64,000 bases of DNA from Haloarcula pellucida (GCF_014647235.1 NZ_BMOU01000004.1:310379-374378), one strand, 5' to 3'. Positions 30,995 to 39,153 are shown, numbered from the stretch's first letter. Notes: generated by a model not told the origin, from the sequence alone. Numbers and translations are program-made.

Positions 30995-31838
30995 CGGCCT
31001 GCCCTCCCTGAGAGAGGTAGAGGCCCCCGCCGACGACGGCCAGTAGGCCGAGGGCCAGTGCCGGGCTGGCGTCGGTCTGACCGCCCTGCTGTTGCACCTG
31101 CTGGCGGAGTGCCTCGAAGGACTCACGAACGTCGTTGCGGAGTTCGGTCATACTCTCCTCGACGTTCTCCACGGCTTCGGGCGTCCCGCCGGTCTGGCTC
31201 TCGCCCGTCGACGGGTCGGATTGGTTCACGCCACCGGAGGACGAGTCGCCGCCGTTGCTCCGGTCGGGGTTAGGGTCGTTCTGGTCCTGTACACCGTCGT
31301 TGTCGGTGTCGTTGCCGAACCCTTGGTCGACGCTCTCGCCGTCGCTGTCGGTCTGAGTCCCGCCGCCAAACAGCCCCTCATGCCTGTCCCCGTCGTCGGT
31401 GTCGCCGCTGCTTCCGCCACCGTCGCCGCCGGGGTAAGACCGGGAAGACCCTCCGCCGTCATCCCCGCCGGGCGTGTTGACTTGCCCGTCACCGTCGCCG
31501 TCGAAGGTGTTGGGACCGTCGTCGTTGTTGTCGTCGGGGTCGGTGTTGCCATACGTATCGGACGGCATACCGCCCGTGTAGGTGGTCGTCTCACTGGCGT
31601 CACCGGGGTCCACGCCGGGGTCAGACGACGGGTCGACCCACGGGTCCGACGAACTGGACGAATCACTCACCGCTTCGTCGTAGCTCGTCGTGTCAGAGTC
31701 GTAGATGGGCGCGTTACCCGAGTCGTCGTCTGAGGTGTTCACGCCCGTTTCGGTGTTGGTGATACTCCCATCGTCCTCGATGACCATATCGTCCTGCTCC
31801 TGTACCCACTGCTCCATGCCGTTCAGGTCGTCGCTCAC
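30987..31838 (-). CDS. Low-complexity acidic protein with C-terminal membrane anchor (VP2-like position)
   Basis: A 283-residue protein. Residues about 30-200 are Asp/Gly/Ser-rich and disordered, with tracts such as DDNNDDGPNTFDGDGDGQ and DTDNDGVQDQNDPNPD, the latter like calcium-binding thrombospondin type 3 repeats. A helical region ESMTELRNDVRESFEALRQQ follows, and a single hydrophobic helix ALALGLLAVVGGGLYLS anchors the C-terminus. In SH1 the gene after VP4 and VP13 encodes VP2, an elongated repetitive structural protein, which this one matches in place and character. Confidence 0.68.
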   Translation of the reverse strand: MSDDLNGMEQWVQEQDDMVIEDDGSITNTETGVNTSDDDSGNAPIYDSDTTSYDEAVSDSSSSSDPWVDPSSDPGVDPGDASETTTYTGGMPSDTYGNTDPDDNNDDGPNTFDGDGDGQVNTPGGDDGGGSSRSYPGGDGGGSSGDTDDGDRHEGLFGGGTQTDSDGESVDQGFGNDTDNDGVQDQNDPNPDRSNGGDSSSGGVNQSDPSTGESQTGGTPEAVENVEESMTELRNDVRESFEALRQQVQQQGGQTDASPALALGLLAVVGGGLYLSQGGQADA

Positions 31839-32107
31839 GCTCCAACACCTCCGTAGAACGTCTCGTACACCAGCAGCAGGAACAGGATGATGTTGACCAC
31901 CTGCGCGGCCAGCATCACATCGTCCTCGGACCAGCCGGTTCCCTCGACGACGGTCGTCGGCGTCAGCGGGCCGTTCGTCTCAGTGTTGCTCCCCTGCATC
32001 GACTCGTCGCCCTCGGTGCTGGTGAGAGTCACCGAGTCCTCGAAGTCGTCGCTGCCGGGGGTAGCGCCGCTCTCCCAGACTGGGGTGTAGTCGCTCGAAA
32101 ATTGCAT
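31835..32107 (-). CDS. Small virion membrane protein (VP13-like position)
   Basis: A 90-residue protein: acidic, Thr/Ser-rich N-terminal part (SDDFEDSVTLTSTEGDE) and a C-terminal hydrophobic helix VVNIILFLLLVYETFYGG. It follows the larger capsid candidate by 11 bases and overlaps the next gene by 4. Single-helix proteins in this place belong to the internal membrane of SH1-like viruses. The assignment is by order, not sequence identity. Confidence 0.68.
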   Translation of the reverse strand: MQFSSDYTPVWESGATPGSDDFEDSVTLTSTEGDESMQGSNTETNGPLTPTTVVEGTGWSEDDVMLAAQVVNIILFLLLVYETFYGGVGA

Positions 32108-32118
32108 TGTAGGGCCTC

Positions 32119-32862
32119 CTACGCCTGCCCCATGCCTGCGCTGATGGCTGCCGCGAGGCCGGGCACCTCACGGCTCCCACGCAGAACCGGGACGTTCAGG
32201 AGTGCGTTCGTCGGCTCGGTCCCGTCGCCGTCGTTGTCGGTCCACCGGACCGTGTACGGCGCATCGAGGTACACGGTCAGCGTCATGTCGGCGGAGAGCC
32301 ACGGGTGCATCTCGCCGTCGGTCAGGGACAGATACTCGGGCTGCTCCAACTGCGGCGACTCGTGGACCAGTCCGAGGTTGCCCGTGTACACACGCTGGGA
32401 CTGGTCGGTCGACTCGCCGGGGAGACTCTTGCGAATCTCCATCGAGGCCGGGTCTGCCGCCACGTAGTAGATGTGCAGGTTGCTGTTGGTGCCCGAGTCG
32501 GTGACGGTGATGGTGTTGTTGGCGTAGTCCACCGAGTCCGGCGTCCCGTAGTACGTACCGTCCAGCCAGCAGACCACCGACTGCGTGACGGGCGTGTCCG
32601 TCACGTCGTGGCTGAGCGTGAACTGCTCGGAGTCGTCGGCGGTCCCGTTGGTCGTCTCCTTCTGGTACGCCGGGATGGCGATTTTGAGAGGATGGTCACG
32701 ACCCTGCCGGAGCAGGTGGGCCGTGTCGACCTGATACGTGCCGATCTCCGAGCGCTGGCCCTGACTGTTGACCGAGTTGTCGAACTCGTCGGGGGTGATG
32801 TGACCGGGCTGGCGCCGCGTGTTGGCGAGTCGCTGGGCAAGTTCCTTCTGCATCGGTATCAC
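32119..32862 (-). CDS. Major capsid protein candidate, larger (VP4-like)
   Basis: A 247-residue protein without membrane helix. After an N-terminal helix (MQKELAQRLANTRRQ) it is nearly all beta: HPLKIAIPAYQKETTN, FTLSHDVTDTPVTQSVVCWL, NTITVTDSGTNSNLHIYYV, DMTLTVYLDAPYTVRW and LLNVPVLRGSRE. SH1 VP4 is a single beta-barrel capsid protein of about 230 residues with the neighbouring gene coding for VP7; size, fold signature and order match here. Overlaps the smaller capsid candidate by 4 bases, which would give near-equal translation. Confirmation needs structural comparison. Confidence 0.75.
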   Translation of the reverse strand: MIPMQKELAQRLANTRRQPGHITPDEFDNSVNSQGQRSEIGTYQVDTAHLLRQGRDHPLKIAIPAYQKETTNGTADDSEQFTLSHDVTDTPVTQSVVCWLDGTYYGTPDSVDYANNTITVTDSGTNSNLHIYYVAADPASMEIRKSLPGESTDQSQRVYTGNLGLVHESPQLEQPEYLSLTDGEMHPWLSADMTLTVYLDAPYTVRWTDNDGDGTEPTNALLNVPVLRGSREVPGLAAAISAGMGQA

Positions 32863-33392
32863 CGGCGCCCGTTCTGCTCGACAGCGCTGGACTCGATGTA
32901 GAACGACGACTGAGACCAGTCGATTTGTGCCGCCGAGTCACACATGACGAAGAACTCGTCAATGTCCCGAATGTCGACGAACTGCGTGGCGTCACCGGGC
33001 TTGTTGGGGTGCGTCTCGGGGAACTGAAGCGTGAACTTCACCGCGTCGATGTTGTCGACGTTGCGCTGCTCGCTGATGCTGAGGTTGATGAACTGGTCGA
33101 TGGACTCGACCACCTCAGACACCTTCATCGAAGTGTGATGCCCCGAGGGCTTCAGGGCGAAGAACAGCGACGTGTTGACGGGGAGCGGGTCGCCGTTGGA
33201 GTCTCGAAGGTCGGCGTAGATGGGGATACCCTGTGCCTCACCCATCGCCACGCGATTCAGCAGCCGGAGGAACTGGCCGCGGTCCGGGCCGATTTCGAGA
33301 ATCGGCGTCGGAACGGGCGAACTCGGAGCGTTCTGCGAGGTCGTCACCGCGTCGGCGGTCTTGCCCTCGGCGGCGAAGAGGTCTTGCGCCAT
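32859..33392 (-). CDS. Major capsid protein candidate, smaller (VP7-like)
   Basis: A 177-residue protein, beta-rich: SPVPTPILEIGPDRGQFLRL, GIPIYADLRDSNGDPLPV, TSLFFALKPSGHHTSMKV, INLSISEQRNVDNIDAVKF and ATQFVDIRDIDEFFVMC. No membrane helix. SH1 VP7 is a single-barrel capsid protein of about 185 residues encoded directly before VP4, and this gene has that size and place. Its ATG shares one base with the stop of the small membrane protein upstream, and it overlaps the VP4-like gene by 4 bases. Confidence 0.75.
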   Translation of the reverse strand: MAQDLFAAEGKTADAVTTSQNAPSSPVPTPILEIGPDRGQFLRLLNRVAMGEAQGIPIYADLRDSNGDPLPVNTSLFFALKPSGHHTSMKVSEVVESIDQFINLSISEQRNVDNIDAVKFTLQFPETHPNKPGDATQFVDIRDIDEFFVMCDSAAQIDWSQSSFYIESSAVEQNGRR

Positions 33393-33655
33393 CAGTTACC
33401 CTCCATGACTCGCGTTCGGAGCGCTTCGAGCGTGTGAACCCCGCCACCGATTGCGACCTTCCGACCGGCGCCGCCGTAGATGGCGCCGCCCGCCGCGACT
33501 GTCAGGCCGTAGGCTTCGTCGGGCAGGTCCTTGCCCATCTTGTTCTCGACGCCGTGCTTCACGAGTGCCGGTGCAGCGAACCCACCCATCACGAGGGCCA
33601 CGTCCGTCACGTAGTCCTCGGAGGCGAGGGTCGACATTGCATTACCAAAGTCCAT
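33392..33655 (-). CDS. Small glycine-rich membrane virion protein (VP12-like position)
   Basis: An 87-residue protein with two moderately hydrophobic segments (YVTDVALVMGGFAAPALV; LTVAAGGAIYGGAGRKVAIG). In SH1 a small membrane protein, VP12, lies between the ATPase and VP7, as here. ATG at 33655 is used; upstream in-frame codons encode an unlike sequence. The 74 bases between this gene and the RHH gene (33656-33729) may contain a promoter, giving the capsid genes extra transcription; a CTAAAAC element near 33670 is the only candidate. Confidence 0.7.
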   Translation of the reverse strand: MDFGNAMSTLASEDYVTDVALVMGGFAAPALVKHGVENKMGKDLPDEAYGLTVAAGGAIYGGAGRKVAIGGGVHTLEALRTRVMEGN

Positions 33656-33729
33656 GCAACCTACCGTTTTAGCACCGCTACCCATCAAGAACCGACGAAA
33701 AAGCGACTACAAACCGCTTCGGCGTGCAG

Positions 33730-33870
33730 TCAGTATGAAGCGGAATCCATCAACACGCGCACTACTTCGGCGTTGCTGGGTTCGCCGCCGGGCCGTTCTT
33801 CCGCGATTCGTTCACGGGTCTGCTCGAACTCCTCGCTGTCCTCGCCTCGGAGTGTGATTTGTGTCCTCAT
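33730..33870 (-). CDS. 46-residue ribbon-helix-helix protein
   Basis: MRTQITLRGEDSEEFEQTRE forms the strand and first helix of an RHH domain, and PSNAEVVRVLMDSASY the second helix. At 46 residues it is the bare minimum for a CopG/Arc-type dimer. It overlaps the ATPase stop by 4 bases (ATGA) and lies just upstream of the capsid genes, a good place for a regulator of late expression. Confidence 0.72.
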   Translation of the reverse strand: MRTQITLRGEDSEEFEQTRERIAEERPGGEPSNAEVVRVLMDSASY

Positions 33871-34664
33871 GCGGTGTACTCCGGTGGTTGCAGGTCGTTG
33901 CCCTGACTGCCGTAGTGGGTGCTGTGCATCGTCACGTTCTGTGTGTTGATACGCCGGATTTCGCCGCTGTCGTCGCTGTATATCCACTCGCTCCCGATGG
34001 TGTGGCCGTCGTCGTCCTTGAACTTCTGGAGCGACGTAGGCCGCTCTGGGTCGGACGGCACCAGTTCCCTCGGGAGATTCGCGGGCGAGGGGTTCTTTGC
34101 TGGGTCGTGTACGTCTTCGGGGTACTCGACGGAGACGCTACCGAGGTCTCCGCCCTTGAACCCGCCGAGCATCCGACTCTGGCACTGTGTCGTGATGGTC
34201 TTGTCAATCTCCGCGAGTCGTTGCGTAATCCACATCGAGGAAGTGCCTGCGCCCCGACCGGTCGTCGCTATCGACTTCAGGGCGTCGGGTAGCTTGCCCT
34301 GCTGGGGCACGACGAAGTGGGCTTCGTCGACGACCACGAGTTGGTCCCGATCGAGACGACGGGCGGCTTCGGCCACGCGGTCGCACACCTCTCGCCATTC
34401 TTCGGCTGTCAGGGAGTTGTGGCGCTCTAAGACGAGTTTCGGGTTCGAGGCCAGTACGTCGACCCATCCGGATACGGACAGGTTGCGCTCCGCCGGGCCG
34501 ACTATCCAGTGCTGGGCCAGTCCGTACTTGACGAGTCCACGGTACTCCCCGCAGTAGTCCATCACCACCATGCCCTCGTAGGCGTCGGCGTTGCTCTCCA
34601 TCCACGCCTGCCCGTGGTACGATTTTCCCCACCCCGACTGGGCCGCGAACAGCAGGGCGCTCAC
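33867..34664 (-). CDS. A32/FtsK-HerA-type DNA packaging ATPase
   Basis: Powers loading of the genome into the preformed, membrane-containing capsid. This 265-residue P-loop ATPase starts almost at the active site: Walker A AQSGWGKS at residues 8-15, Walker B LVVVDEAHF at 109-117, arginine finger candidate Arg137 in ATTGRGAGTSSMW and a sensor Gln148 in WITQRL. The order and the short length match packaging ATPases of SH1-like and PRD1-like viruses, not cellular HerA. It overlaps both neighbours by ATGA. It is the best single marker of the virus type. Confidence 0.9.
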   Translation of the reverse strand: MSALLFAAQSGWGKSYHGQAWMESNADAYEGMVVMDYCGEYRGLVKYGLAQHWIVGPAERNLSVSGWVDVLASNPKLVLERHNSLTAEEWREVCDRVAEAARRLDRDQLVVVDEAHFVVPQQGKLPDALKSIATTGRGAGTSSMWITQRLAEIDKTITTQCQSRMLGGFKGGDLGSVSVEYPEDVHDPAKNPSPANLPRELVPSDPERPTSLQKFKDDDGHTIGSEWIYSDDSGEIRRINTQNVTMHSTHYGSQGNDLQPPEYTA

Positions 34665-34915
34665 TCGTCGGTCTCCTCCTCGACGCCGACCGCTTCGAGT
34701 CGGACTGTCTCGCCCTGTGCGGTGCCGACCGTCTGCGCTTCCCCGTCGGCCAGTGCCGTCAGGTCTACCTCCGTCAGAACGGCGTGGTCGGGCCTCTCGT
34801 CGCTTCCAGACTGCGCCCGGTCTCTGGCGTTGCGCTCCACCATAGCGATGAGTGCAGCGGCCAGCAGGCCCACACCGAGTGCTTGAAGCATCTCGTCTCG
34901 GTAGATGGCGGTCAT
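34661..34915 (-). CDS. Small membrane protein upstream of the ATPase
   Basis: An 84-residue protein with one hydrophobic helix (LQALGVGLLAAALIAMV, residues about 10-26) followed by an acidic soluble tail containing LTEVDLTALADGEAQTV. It overlaps the ATPase start and the preceding gene stop by 4 bases each. A virion-membrane or packaging-vertex component is likely by context; no family recognised. Confidence 0.65.
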   Translation of the reverse strand: MTAIYRDEMLQALGVGLLAAALIAMVERNARDRAQSGSDERPDHAVLTEVDLTALADGEAQTVGTAQGETVRLEAVGVEEETDE

Positions 34916-35493
34916 GCCAGTGCCTCCGTGTTGGCCCGCACAGCGTCCTCGGTCGCCTCGGAGGGACCGCCCAGCAGGTCGGTCAGTGCGTCGGTCGGGT
35001 TCCAGTCGACCACCACCGACTCGAACCGTTCCAGAGAGACGCCCCACTTCCCCGAAACGTGCGCGTCAGCCAGCGAGCGGTCGGAGTGCATCGCGTCGGC
35101 CCCGCTGTCTCGGTACGTCTGCGCCCACCGCTCAATCTGTGCCGTCCACTCCTCGTGAGTCATCTCGGCGTAGTTCGCCAGCGCCTCCGGGTCGTCGGCG
35201 TTGAGGTCGTCAGGAGCGCACTGCTCTATCCACACCTCGGCCAGCGACGGACCACCGGGGCCGTAGCCGTCGACCACGTCCAGTATCGCGGTGACTCGCT
35301 CTGCCTTGTCGAGTCGGTCGGCGCCGTCGTCGGGGTCGAGGCCGAGCGTGTCGCGCTGGTCTATCACGGCGCTGCGTTGCTCGGTCTGGATGGTCGCCAG
35401 TATCTCCGCCATCGCCCGGATTCGGTCGCTCTCGTGGGGGTTCTGGATTTCTGCCTTTGCCTCTCGCGCTCGCTTCAGTTTGTCGGTAATCAT
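34912..35493 (-). CDS. Soluble virion-operon protein of unknown function
   Basis: A 193-residue, mostly helical acidic protein without membrane segments. It opens with a basic helix (MITDKLKRAREAKAEIQNPH) and includes DRIRAMAEILATIQTEQRSAV, SLAEVWIEQCAPDDLNADDP and EWTAQIERWAQTYRDSG. ATG at 35493 is 2 bases after the preceding stop. It could be an assembly or scaffolding factor, since it is one of the few soluble proteins in a membrane-rich operon, but I recognise nothing. Confidence 0.62.
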   Translation of the reverse strand: MITDKLKRAREAKAEIQNPHESDRIRAMAEILATIQTEQRSAVIDQRDTLGLDPDDGADRLDKAERVTAILDVVDGYGPGGPSLAEVWIEQCAPDDLNADDPEALANYAEMTHEEWTAQIERWAQTYRDSGADAMHSDRSLADAHVSGKWGVSLERFESVVVDWNPTDALTDLLGGPSEATEDAVRANTEALA

Positions 35494-35495
35494 CG

Positions 35496-36053
35496 TCAGA
35501 AGTTCAGGAAGTCGCCGTTCAGTTGCTCGCTCAGTGCGTCCACTGCGTCGGTCGCCATGTCGGTCTCCGTCAGCAGGATAACCAGCACGAGGCCCGCTGT
35601 GCCGATTGCTACGGCCTTGCCGGGCGGTACGTTCTGCCCCATCCCCGCTTCGGCAAGCCACTGGTCTACGTTGTCGTCGAGTTCGACCGGCGGGGCGCGG
35701 GCCAGTTCCTCGATGTCCTCGGCGGTCTTGCCCGGCTCACCGTCTGCCGCCGCTATCTCTCCGAGGACGAGGGCCAGCATGTCGACGTACTGGTCGCCCC
35801 ACGTCTCGCCGTCAGGGGCCGGCAGTTCGTCGGCCTGCTCGTCGTCGCTCTCGTCGCGGTCGTCGACGTCCTCGCTTTCGGCGCCGGCACCGGCCGTCTC
35901 TTCTACCTCGTCAGGGTCGACGCCCAGCGCGTCGAGGTCCACGTCGGCTTTCTCGTCGATCTCCACCTCTGGCACGTCCTCTTCGTCGTCGGGCTGGTCC
36001 ACTTCCTCGGCATCTTCTTCGGTGTCGGCTTCGGCCGCTTCGGCGCCGCTCAT
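35496..36053 (-). CDS. Acidic protein with C-terminal membrane helix
   Basis: A 185-residue protein. The first 80 residues are almost all Asp/Glu/Ala (for example VDQPDDEEDVPEVEIDEK); a folded helical stretch DGETWGDQYVDMLALVLGEI follows, and a hydrophobic helix KAVAIGTAGLVLVILLTET lies near the C-terminus. ATG at 36053 overlaps the preceding stop. Acidic tail plus anchor resembles the neighbouring gene, so both probably line the inner virion membrane. Function unknown. Confidence 0.62.
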   Translation of the reverse strand: MSGAEAAEADTEEDAEEVDQPDDEEDVPEVEIDEKADVDLDALGVDPDEVEETAGAGAESEDVDDRDESDDEQADELPAPDGETWGDQYVDMLALVLGEIAAADGEPGKTAEDIEELARAPPVELDDNVDQWLAEAGMGQNVPPGKAVAIGTAGLVLVILLTETDMATDAVDALSEQLNGDFLNF

Positions 36054-36631
36054 TCGCCCCACCCGGCGGCACTGAAGCCGTCGCCGCTCTCGTCGGTGTC
36101 GTCGGTCGCCTCGTCCACGTCGGTCGCCTCGCTCTCTACTTCCATCGGCTCCGGCTGGTCGTCATCGCCGGAGCTACCTGCGAGGGCGATAGCGAGCAGG
36201 GCCAGACCACCGAGACCACCGAGGACCGCCTTCAGCGAGGGGCCGTTACCGCCGCTCGTGGTGCTGCTCTCGGTCCCCTGCAGTCCCTCGGTTTCGGTGG
36301 TCTCTCCGCTCTCTTCGCCGGTCGTTGTCTGTAGCTGCTGCTCGTACTCCTCTGACTGGTCCATCTCTTGCTGGTCGTTCTGCTGCTCTTCGGCCGGTTC
36401 AGCGCCCTCTTCTGCTGCTTCGCCCTGCTCGTCGTCGCCGTCCTCGTCGGGAGCGCCCTGAGCGCCCTGCTCACCGCCCTCATCAGGGCGGTTCAGCGCG
36501 CTCCTGAGTGCTTGCACGTCACTGTGTGCGTCGTCTGCCTTCGCGTTGATGTGGCGCCGGACGCTTTGCTTGCTCTTCTCGCCGTTCTCGTTGTAGTCGC
36601 ACCCCTCAGCGGGGCAAGTTGGTCCTGTCAT
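36050..36631 (-). CDS. Zinc-finger protein with membrane helix and acidic linkers
   Basis: A 193-residue protein. The N-terminus has C6-x4-C11 and two His (H27, H35) in a C2H2-like arrangement (CPAEGCDYNENGEKSKQSVR). An acidic, Gln/Glu-rich linker follows, then a hydrophobic helix LKAVLGGLGGLALLAIALAG and an acidic tail ending AAGWGE. DNA-binding finger plus membrane anchor suggests a protein tethering the genome or the packaging site to the membrane (inference). Overlaps both neighbours by 4 bases. Confidence 0.65.
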   Translation of the reverse strand: MTGPTCPAEGCDYNENGEKSKQSVRRHINAKADDAHSDVQALRSALNRPDEGGEQGAQGAPDEDGDDEQGEAAEEGAEPAEEQQNDQQEMDQSEEYEQQLQTTTGEESGETTETEGLQGTESSTTSGGNGPSLKAVLGGLGGLALLAIALAGSSGDDDQPEPMEVESEATDVDEATDDTDESGDGFSAAGWGE

Positions 36632-37788
36632 AACGTCTCCTGACCGCCTTCAGCCACCCGGAAGGCGTCGGGAACCTGCTGCTCTGTGTCCTCGGGGTCG
36701 GTGGTGCCGGCGCGCTCGTCGGCCAGCAGCCCGCCGGGGTTCTCCTCTGTCTGGTCGACCACCTCGCCCTGAGCGCGCTCGCCCTGCTCGCCGCCGGCCA
36801 ACCGGGCTTGGTCGTCGGCGCGGTCGCCGCTCAAAGTGCGCTGGTCGTCGGTCTCAAGCACCGCCGACCGGTCGGTCTCCGACCCGGCGTAGTGGTCGAG
36901 CGTACGCACCTCGGGGATGGTCGCGGGCATCCCGTCGAGCGCGTCGAGCAGGGTGTGCAGCCGGTCTGGGTGCATCGCATCCTGCCCGTTCGCTTCCCGA
37001 ATCCGGTTGATGGCCCGCCACGCCTGCCGGGTGTTGATGACCGCCTCTCTGGCGTCCGATAGAGCGCGCTCTATCCCGCTTAGACCGCCCTTGTAGCCGG
37101 TCCACGAGTCCCGAAGCGCACCGGCCACCTCGGGTGTCACCTCCATCTCGGGGTACTCGTCGCCGCCGACGGTCACGAGGTCCTGCTGCTCGTGGTCGGT
37201 GCCGGTCGACTCGTCGATGAACTGCGATACCTCCTCCTCGGAGTAGCCGCAGTGCTGAGTCAGGAACTCGCAGGCTTCCGGGTCGCCGTTCTCACACTCG
37301 CCCTCGATGTGGTTGCACTGCCGGTGTTGGGCCTGTCGAGCGCGCTTGCCGTACTGGTGGGCGCGTTCTTCGTCGGTCGGCCCGGCGTCGAGGCGAGTGT
37401 CTTTCTCGTCTTGCTTCGCTCGCTTCGCCGCTTCGCGGGCTTCCCCGGTCGTCGTCAGGTCCTCCGACCAGTAGGTGAGCCAGTCGCTCACACCCTCATC
37501 CAGAAACGCGCCTTTCGCCGCTCTCGCGGTCCATGTGTCGGTTTCCGAGAAGTCGATTTCGTCTTTCTCGGCGTCGGTGAGAGGCACACTGCCGCTGCTC
37601 TCGCCCGTGTCCACGTGCGAGTCATCGGCCATCAGGTGGGCGTCCTCAAGCACGCTTTCGGGCGTGCCGTTCTCCGCGAACGCGACCGTCTTCAGGCGCT
37701 TGTCGTCCTCGCTACACAGATACTCGCTGTGCTTGTCTCTCGCGGCGTCAGCGGCCGCTTTCGTCCCATACTCAATTCTCTCAGTCAC
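36628..37788 (-). CDS. Large helical protein, first gene of the virion operon
   Basis: A 386-residue soluble, acidic protein. A cysteine cluster QCNHIEGECENGDPEACEF lies at about 158-176 with another Cys eight residues on, suggesting a metal site. The middle has a helical region (SGIERALSDAREAVINTRQA) and the last 90 residues are disordered and Gln/Glu/Gly-rich. The GTG start at 37788 lies 40 bases behind a good TATA box. In SH1 the structural region opens with VP1, but that is far larger, so equivalence is doubtful. Could be a scaffold, a genome-associated or a replication protein. Confidence 0.6.
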   Translation of the reverse strand: MTERIEYGTKAAADAARDKHSEYLCSEDDKRLKTVAFAENGTPESVLEDAHLMADDSHVDTGESSGSVPLTDAEKDEIDFSETDTWTARAAKGAFLDEGVSDWLTYWSEDLTTTGEAREAAKRAKQDEKDTRLDAGPTDEERAHQYGKRARQAQHRQCNHIEGECENGDPEACEFLTQHCGYSEEEVSQFIDESTGTDHEQQDLVTVGGDEYPEMEVTPEVAGALRDSWTGYKGGLSGIERALSDAREAVINTRQAWRAINRIREANGQDAMHPDRLHTLLDALDGMPATIPEVRTLDHYAGSETDRSAVLETDDQRTLSGDRADDQARLAGGEQGERAQGEVVDQTEENPGGLLADERAGTTDPEDTEQQVPDAFRVAEGGQETL

Positions 37789-37825
37789 TTCCGTAAGGTC
37801 CTCCGAGACAACGGACGGACCTACT

Positions 37826-37837
37826 AGAAATAAAACC
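37826..37837 (-). promoter_or_regulatory. TATA box of the virion operon
   Basis: On the minus strand GGTTTTATTTC lies 40-50 bases before the GTG start at 37788, giving a short leader. A second AT-rich patch (TTAATTATTAAC, near 37848-37859) lies behind it. The methyltransferase gene ends at 37890, so this 100-base gap separates the early module from the late operon and is the natural point of early/late control. Confidence 0.65.
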
Positions 37838-37889
37838 TGTTAAGAAGTTAATAATTAAGCAAGCAATCAAAGCGATGGTGGCCGGGTGG

Positions 37890-38705
37890 CTACGTATCGC
37901 CCTGCTGGTCAGTAGCCGTGTCTACAGCGCGGGAGTTTCCACCGTCAGCGCGTGCAACGAAATGGTCCGAGAGGGGGCGCTGTCGTAGCGACTCGGGCAA
38001 CGAGACGCCGTCGGAAGCAGGACAGTAGTGCAGTAGATACTGCACGTACTCGGGCGGGATAGCGCTGTGAACCGACTGTTCGGGCCAGTCCGTCGGGACG
38101 CTCTTTGCCTCCGCGAGTTCGCGCCGCTGGTACTCCGTGTTGTTGTAGTTGTCCCGCGTCGACATCGTCAGGTCCGGTTCGCCCCTCTCGACGGCGTGAG
38201 GGGCAGAGAACGAGGTCTCGAAGTGGCGTTCCAAGTCGAAGGGAAGGCCGAACGCCAGCCCATTCACCCGCGTCGGCTCCTCCAACTCGTCGCACCGAGG
38301 GACGTTCTCGATGATGTACTCGTCCGGGTTGATCGCCGCGACCACGTCGCGAACGTTTAACTCCTCGAAGCCGGGATACCGGCGCTCTATCTCTCCTTCG
38401 TCCCAGCCGTAGCGGGCGGCGTTGATCTGTGTGAGTGGGGTGTACCGAAGGCACGGCGGCGACATCCAGAGGATGACCGTATCGGCTTCAAGGTAATCCG
38501 TGAGTGCATCAAGAAGCCACTCCACAGCGCTCGCGTCTCCTTGGATGAACTCGCCGGGATAGTCGTCGGCGTAGTCTTCGATATCGACGCCGACGTGGTT
38601 GATCTCCAGCCCGTCGAGAGCGTGGCCGACACCTCCCCGTCCCGAGTAGAGGTCGATGACGACGACCCCGGAGCGGTCAGTCCCGCTCGCAGACTGCTCA
38701 CTCAT
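37890..38705 (-). CDS. C5-cytosine-methyltransferase-like protein
   Basis: A 271-residue SAM-dependent methyltransferase. Motif I is VVVIDLYSGRGGVGHAL (residues 14-30), the catalytic loop is SPPC at 82-85 with Cys85 as probable nucleophile, and ENVP is at 133-136; these are the hallmarks of DNA C5-cytosine methylases. The C-terminal region is shorter than in bacterial enzymes, so the target-recognition part is minimal. Virus-encoded methylases protect incoming or replicated genomes from host restriction. No restriction partner is present. The start overlaps the preceding stop. Confidence 0.8.
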   Translation of the reverse strand: MSEQSASGTDRSGVVVIDLYSGRGGVGHALDGLEINHVGVDIEDYADDYPGEFIQGDASAVEWLLDALTDYLEADTVILWMSPPCLRYTPLTQINAARYGWDEGEIERRYPGFEELNVRDVVAAINPDEYIIENVPRCDELEEPTRVNGLAFGLPFDLERHFETSFSAPHAVERGEPDLTMSTRDNYNNTEYQRRELAEAKSVPTDWPEQSVHSAIPPEYVQYLLHYCPASDGVSLPESLRQRPLSDHFVARADGGNSRAVDTATDQQGDT

Positions 38706-39153
38706 CGCCGTCACCACCTACGAGGTCGTCTTTCGGAGTGAGGGGCGGCAGGGCCACCCGGCCGTAGCTCACCGTCAAAAACGGCGTCTCGGCCAGTGGC
38801 TCAAGCACTTCTTCGCGGATGAGCTTCTTCGGCGTGTTCGGGTGGGTCTCCTGACACAGCACGCTCTCGGCCTTGTCGACGGTCATCACCCGTTTCTCGT
38901 CTCCGGCGAGAGCGAGGTACGCATCAGCGAGTTCCGGGTCTTCGGGCAGCAGGTACTGAGAGCCTTCGGAGTCGGGCAGGTACTCGTCCAGCGCGTTGCG
39001 GACCACCTTGCTCTTGGCAACGCCGTGGGAGTCGACGTATTCGACAAAACGAACACCGAGAGTGCCCGACAAGCGCGCTTCGGCGCGTTCTTCGCTCTTG
39101 TGCCGGTCGTTGCTCTCGGAGTCGCCGGGGAGTCGACTGCCGGACCCGCTCAT
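38698..39153 (-). CDS. Early-module protein with RHH-like segment
   Basis: A 151-residue protein. Residues 20-75 (ERAEARLSGTLGVRFVEYVD then GVAKSKVVRNALDEYLPDSE) look like a ribbon-helix-helix or similar dimeric DNA-binding region. The rest is mixed with LADAYLALAGDEKRVMTVDK and a basic C-terminal segment (KKLIREEVLEPLAETPFLTV) suggesting a winged helix. ATG at 39153 overlaps the small ORF stop by ATGA. A transcription factor of the virus is the best guess. Confidence 0.65.
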   Translation of the reverse strand: MSGSGSRLPGDSESNDRHKSEERAEARLSGTLGVRFVEYVDSHGVAKSKVVRNALDEYLPDSEGSQYLLPEDPELADAYLALAGDEKRVMTVDKAESVLCQETHPNTPKKLIREEVLEPLAETPFLTVSYGRVALPPLTPKDDLVGGDGDE

